Shown piece after piece: positions 4,526 through 6,153 of a DNA stretch of 6,153 nucleotides. This DNA comes from an uncultured Clostridia bacterium (GTDB lineage: Bacteria > Bacillota > Clostridia > TANB77 > CAG-508), in contig CALXAQ010000120.1 in assembly GCA_944386335.1 (NCBI GenBank), forward strand, positions 1 to 6,153, written 5' to 3'. The notes under the pieces are model-generated. The model saw nothing but the letters and a program-made list of their open reading frames with translations, was not told the DNA's origin and searched no databases. Each line of letters starts with the position of its first letter. Within the stretch, counting starts at the first letter, position 1. The translations under genes were made by a program, and so were the position numbers.

Positions 4526-6007
4526 CTAAAGAATAATACAAATTAATCCACCACTACCTTCATTTACAATGCGTTCTAATGTCTCTTGCAATTTACTTTG
4601 TGCATCTTCTGGCATTCTACACAATTTGTTTTGTAATCCTTCATTAACTAGTTCATGCAAACTTTTTCCAAAAATATTAGATTCCCATATTTTTTGAGGG
4701 TCAGATTCAAATTCGGATAACAAATAGTTGACTAATTCTTCCGATTGTTTTTCACTTCCTACGATAGGAGAAACCTCTGTCTCAATATCTGCACGAATCA
4801 TATGAATGGATGGGGCTTTTGCTTTTAGTTTTACACCAAAACGAGACCCTTGTTTTACCATTTCTGGTTCGTCTAAAATGAGTTCATCCATAGAAGGAGT
4901 AACAATACCGTATCCTTTCGCTTTGACTTCTTCTAGAGCATAGGCTACTTTATCATATTGTTTTTTAGTTTCTGCAAGAGAAGTAATCGTAGAGAATAAG
5001 TCTCCTTCACTTGTAATTTCTACTCCTGAGATTTCTGTTAATATTTTATAAAATAAATCTTCTTTTAAGTGAATAGAAATATTAACGCTACCTGTACCTA
5101 GTAATATTTCTTCTATAGTAGTTTTTTGAATAATTTCTGTTTTTTGAATTTTAGCAATACCACTGTCGATTTGCTTTAATAAACGAACATTTCCAAAAGC
5201 TTCTTTTATTTCAGAAAATAATTCTTTTTTTAGCCAATGGTCAGCAGATAAACCATCTACCCAACGAGGAAATGTGATATTCATTCTTTCAATAGGAAAT
5301 TCATATAAAATTTTGCTAAAAATATGATTAATATCTTCTAAATTTAAAGTAGAACAATCTGTTGGAAGAACAGGAACATTATATTTTTCTTCTAAACGCT
5401 TTGCTAAATTCTGTGTATAATCTGAGGTAACATCAGCAGAATTAAGTACAATTACAAAAGGTTTATTTAATGCTTTTAGTTCGTTTACTACTCTATTTTC
5501 AGCTTCTATGTAGTCTTCTCTAGGAATGTCTGTAATACTACCATCTGTAGTAATTAAAATACCAATAGTAGAATGCTCCTCAATTACCTTTTTCGTTCCT
5601 ATTTCAGCAGCTTGTTCAAATGGCATTTCCTCTTCAGACCATGGTGTTTTCACCATTCTAGGCATATCATCTTCTAAGTAACCAATGGCATTGTCTACTA
5701 AATAACCAACACAATCTACGAGTCTGGTTTTTAGTTTTACATTTTCGCCTAGAGTAATTTCCACAGCTTCGTTGGGAATAAATTTAGGCTCTGTTGTCAT
5801 AATGGTTCTACCAGAAGCACTTTGTGGAAGTTCATCTAAGGCACGTTCTCTTTTGTATTCATTATCAATATTAGGAATGACTAATAAATCCATAAATCGC
5901 TTAATAAACGTAGATTTTCCTGTTCTAACAGGTCCCACCACCCCAACATAAATATCTCCGTCTGTACGTTTTGCTATATCTTCATAAACTGTTAGATTTT
6001 CCTCCAT
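4526..6007 (-). CDS. spoIVA: Stage IV sporulation protein A, spore coat morphogenetic ATPase
   Basis: SpoIVA coats the outer forespore membrane, polymerises on ATP hydrolysis, and forms the base on which the spore coat assembles, recruited by SpoVM. It also affects cortex formation. The 493-residue length matches the family (492 in Bacillus subtilis). The N-terminal NTPase domain shows the Walker A GPVRTGKST (25-33, Lys31), the SASGRTIMTTEPKF region (63-76) containing the sensor threonines, and the Walker B-like LVDCVGY (96-102, Asp98). The C-terminus ends in the characteristic SGGLICIIL. The start at 6007 is fixed by AAGGAGGT (6018-6025), 10 bases upstream. Nothing is truncated or frameshifted. 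The gene stands alone on the minus strand, convergent with the SUMF1-like gene. In Bacillus it is under mother-cell sigma-E control, which is likely here too. Confidence 0.98.
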   Translation of the reverse strand: MEENLTVYEDIAKRTDGDIYVGVVGPVRTGKSTFIKRFMDLLVIPNIDNEYKRERALDELPQSASGRTIMTTEPKFIPNEAVEITLGENVKLKTRLVDCVGYLVDNAIGYLEDDMPRMVKTPWSEEEMPFEQAAEIGTKKVIEEHSTIGILITTDGSITDIPREDYIEAENRVVNELKALNKPFVIVLNSADVTSDYTQNLAKRLEEKYNVPVLPTDCSTLNLEDINHIFSKILYEFPIERMNITFPRWVDGLSADHWLKKELFSEIKEAFGNVRLLKQIDSGIAKIQKTEIIQKTTIEEILLGTGSVNISIHLKEDLFYKILTEISGVEITSEGDLFSTITSLAETKKQYDKVAYALEEVKAKGYGIVTPSMDELILDEPEMVKQGSRFGVKLKAKAPSIHMIRADIETEVSPIVGSEKQSEELVNYLLSEFESDPQKIWESNIFGKSLHELVNEGLQNKLCRMPEDAQSKLQETLERIVNEGSGGLICIIL

Positions 6008-6035
6008 TTTTGTATATACCTCCTTAAAAATGTTT

Positions 6036-6064
6036 GTACTATAAACTTTTACTTAAGTATATTA
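6036..6064 (-). promoter_or_regulatory. Candidate sigma-E-type promoter for spoIVA
   Basis: On the minus strand TAATATA (6064-6058) matches the sigma-E -35 pattern KMATATT at six of seven positions. After 14 bases, TATAGTAC (6043-6036) is a poor match to the -10 CATACAAT. A sigma-A reading also exists: TTGTCA (6086-6081), a 16-base spacer, then TAATAT (6064-6059). Sigma-E control is expected from what is known of spoIVA, but the sequence alone does not settle which reading is right. Confidence 0.3.
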
Positions 6065-6109
6065 GCAAAAAAGGAAGTTATGACAAAATTGTGAAAAAAC
6101 ATTTGAAAC

Positions 6110-6138
6110 TTGCAGCACTTTATGACATATGATATAAT
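6110..6138 (+). promoter_or_regulatory. Strong extended -10 promoter directed out of the window
   Basis: A perfect TATAAT (6133-6138) has TG at 6130-6131, making an extended -10. A weak -35, TTGCAG (6110-6115), lies 17 bases upstream. It points right, divergent from spoIVA, so a gene transcribed to the right should begin soon after 6153. No start codon for it is visible in the window. Confidence 0.55.
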
Positions 6139-6153
6139 GAACAAGTAAAATCA

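Noticed and set aside
1..6153. CRISPR array, tRNA, rRNA or insertion sequence with transposase
   Set aside because: No regularly spaced direct repeats, cloverleaf sequence, rRNA signature or transposase motif was seen on either strand.

Overview
The window is AT-rich, with strong AAGGAGG-type ribosome binding sites. It carries spoIVA, which encodes the spore-coat ATPase restricted to endospore-forming Firmicutes. The gene mix (SpoIVA, a DedA protein, a monofunctional transglycosylase, a membrane-anchored SUMF1-like protein and a Dp-1-like holin/GH25 endolysin pair) best fits a low-GC, spore-forming member of the Clostridia. I cannot name a species from this sequence.

Layout. (1) At the left edge the first 12 codons of a leftward gene are visible, with a good extended -10 promoter. 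(2) Positions 37-397 hold no gene. They contain that promoter, a rightward promoter candidate, and a run of two stem-loops followed by a terminator-like hairpin (about 163-286), which could be a small RNA or an attenuator-like leader. (3) 398-1655: a two-gene lysis cassette, holin then GH25 endolysin, one base apart. (4) 1659-1698: a perfect 17-bp hairpin between convergent genes. (5) 1701-2393, minus strand: a monofunctional peptidoglycan glycosyltransferase. (6) 2394-2597: a divergent promoter region with a second long hairpin. Its loop carries the same 12-base GC-rich word found in the first hairpin. (7) 2598-4457: a DedA membrane protein followed by a membrane-anchored SUMF1/FGE-like protein, probably one operon. 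(8) 4475-4509: a bidirectional terminator. (9) 4526-6007, minus strand: spoIVA. (10) 6008-6153: the spoIVA control region and a strong rightward promoter for a gene beyond the window.

Functionally, much of the window concerns the cell envelope. The endolysin cuts peptidoglycan, the transglycosylase polymerises glycan strands and releases undecaprenyl pyrophosphate, and DedA proteins are linked to returning undecaprenyl phosphate across the membrane. SpoIVA builds the base of the spore coat. The lysis cassette looks phage-derived. However, it is the first unit after a divergent gene, has its own leader region, and is followed at once by chromosomal-type genes, so it is not at the end of a visible late phage operon.

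The two points most worth following are the shared GGGACGTTCCTT core inside two otherwise unrelated hairpins, and the structured RNA-like element upstream of the stand-alone lysis cassette.
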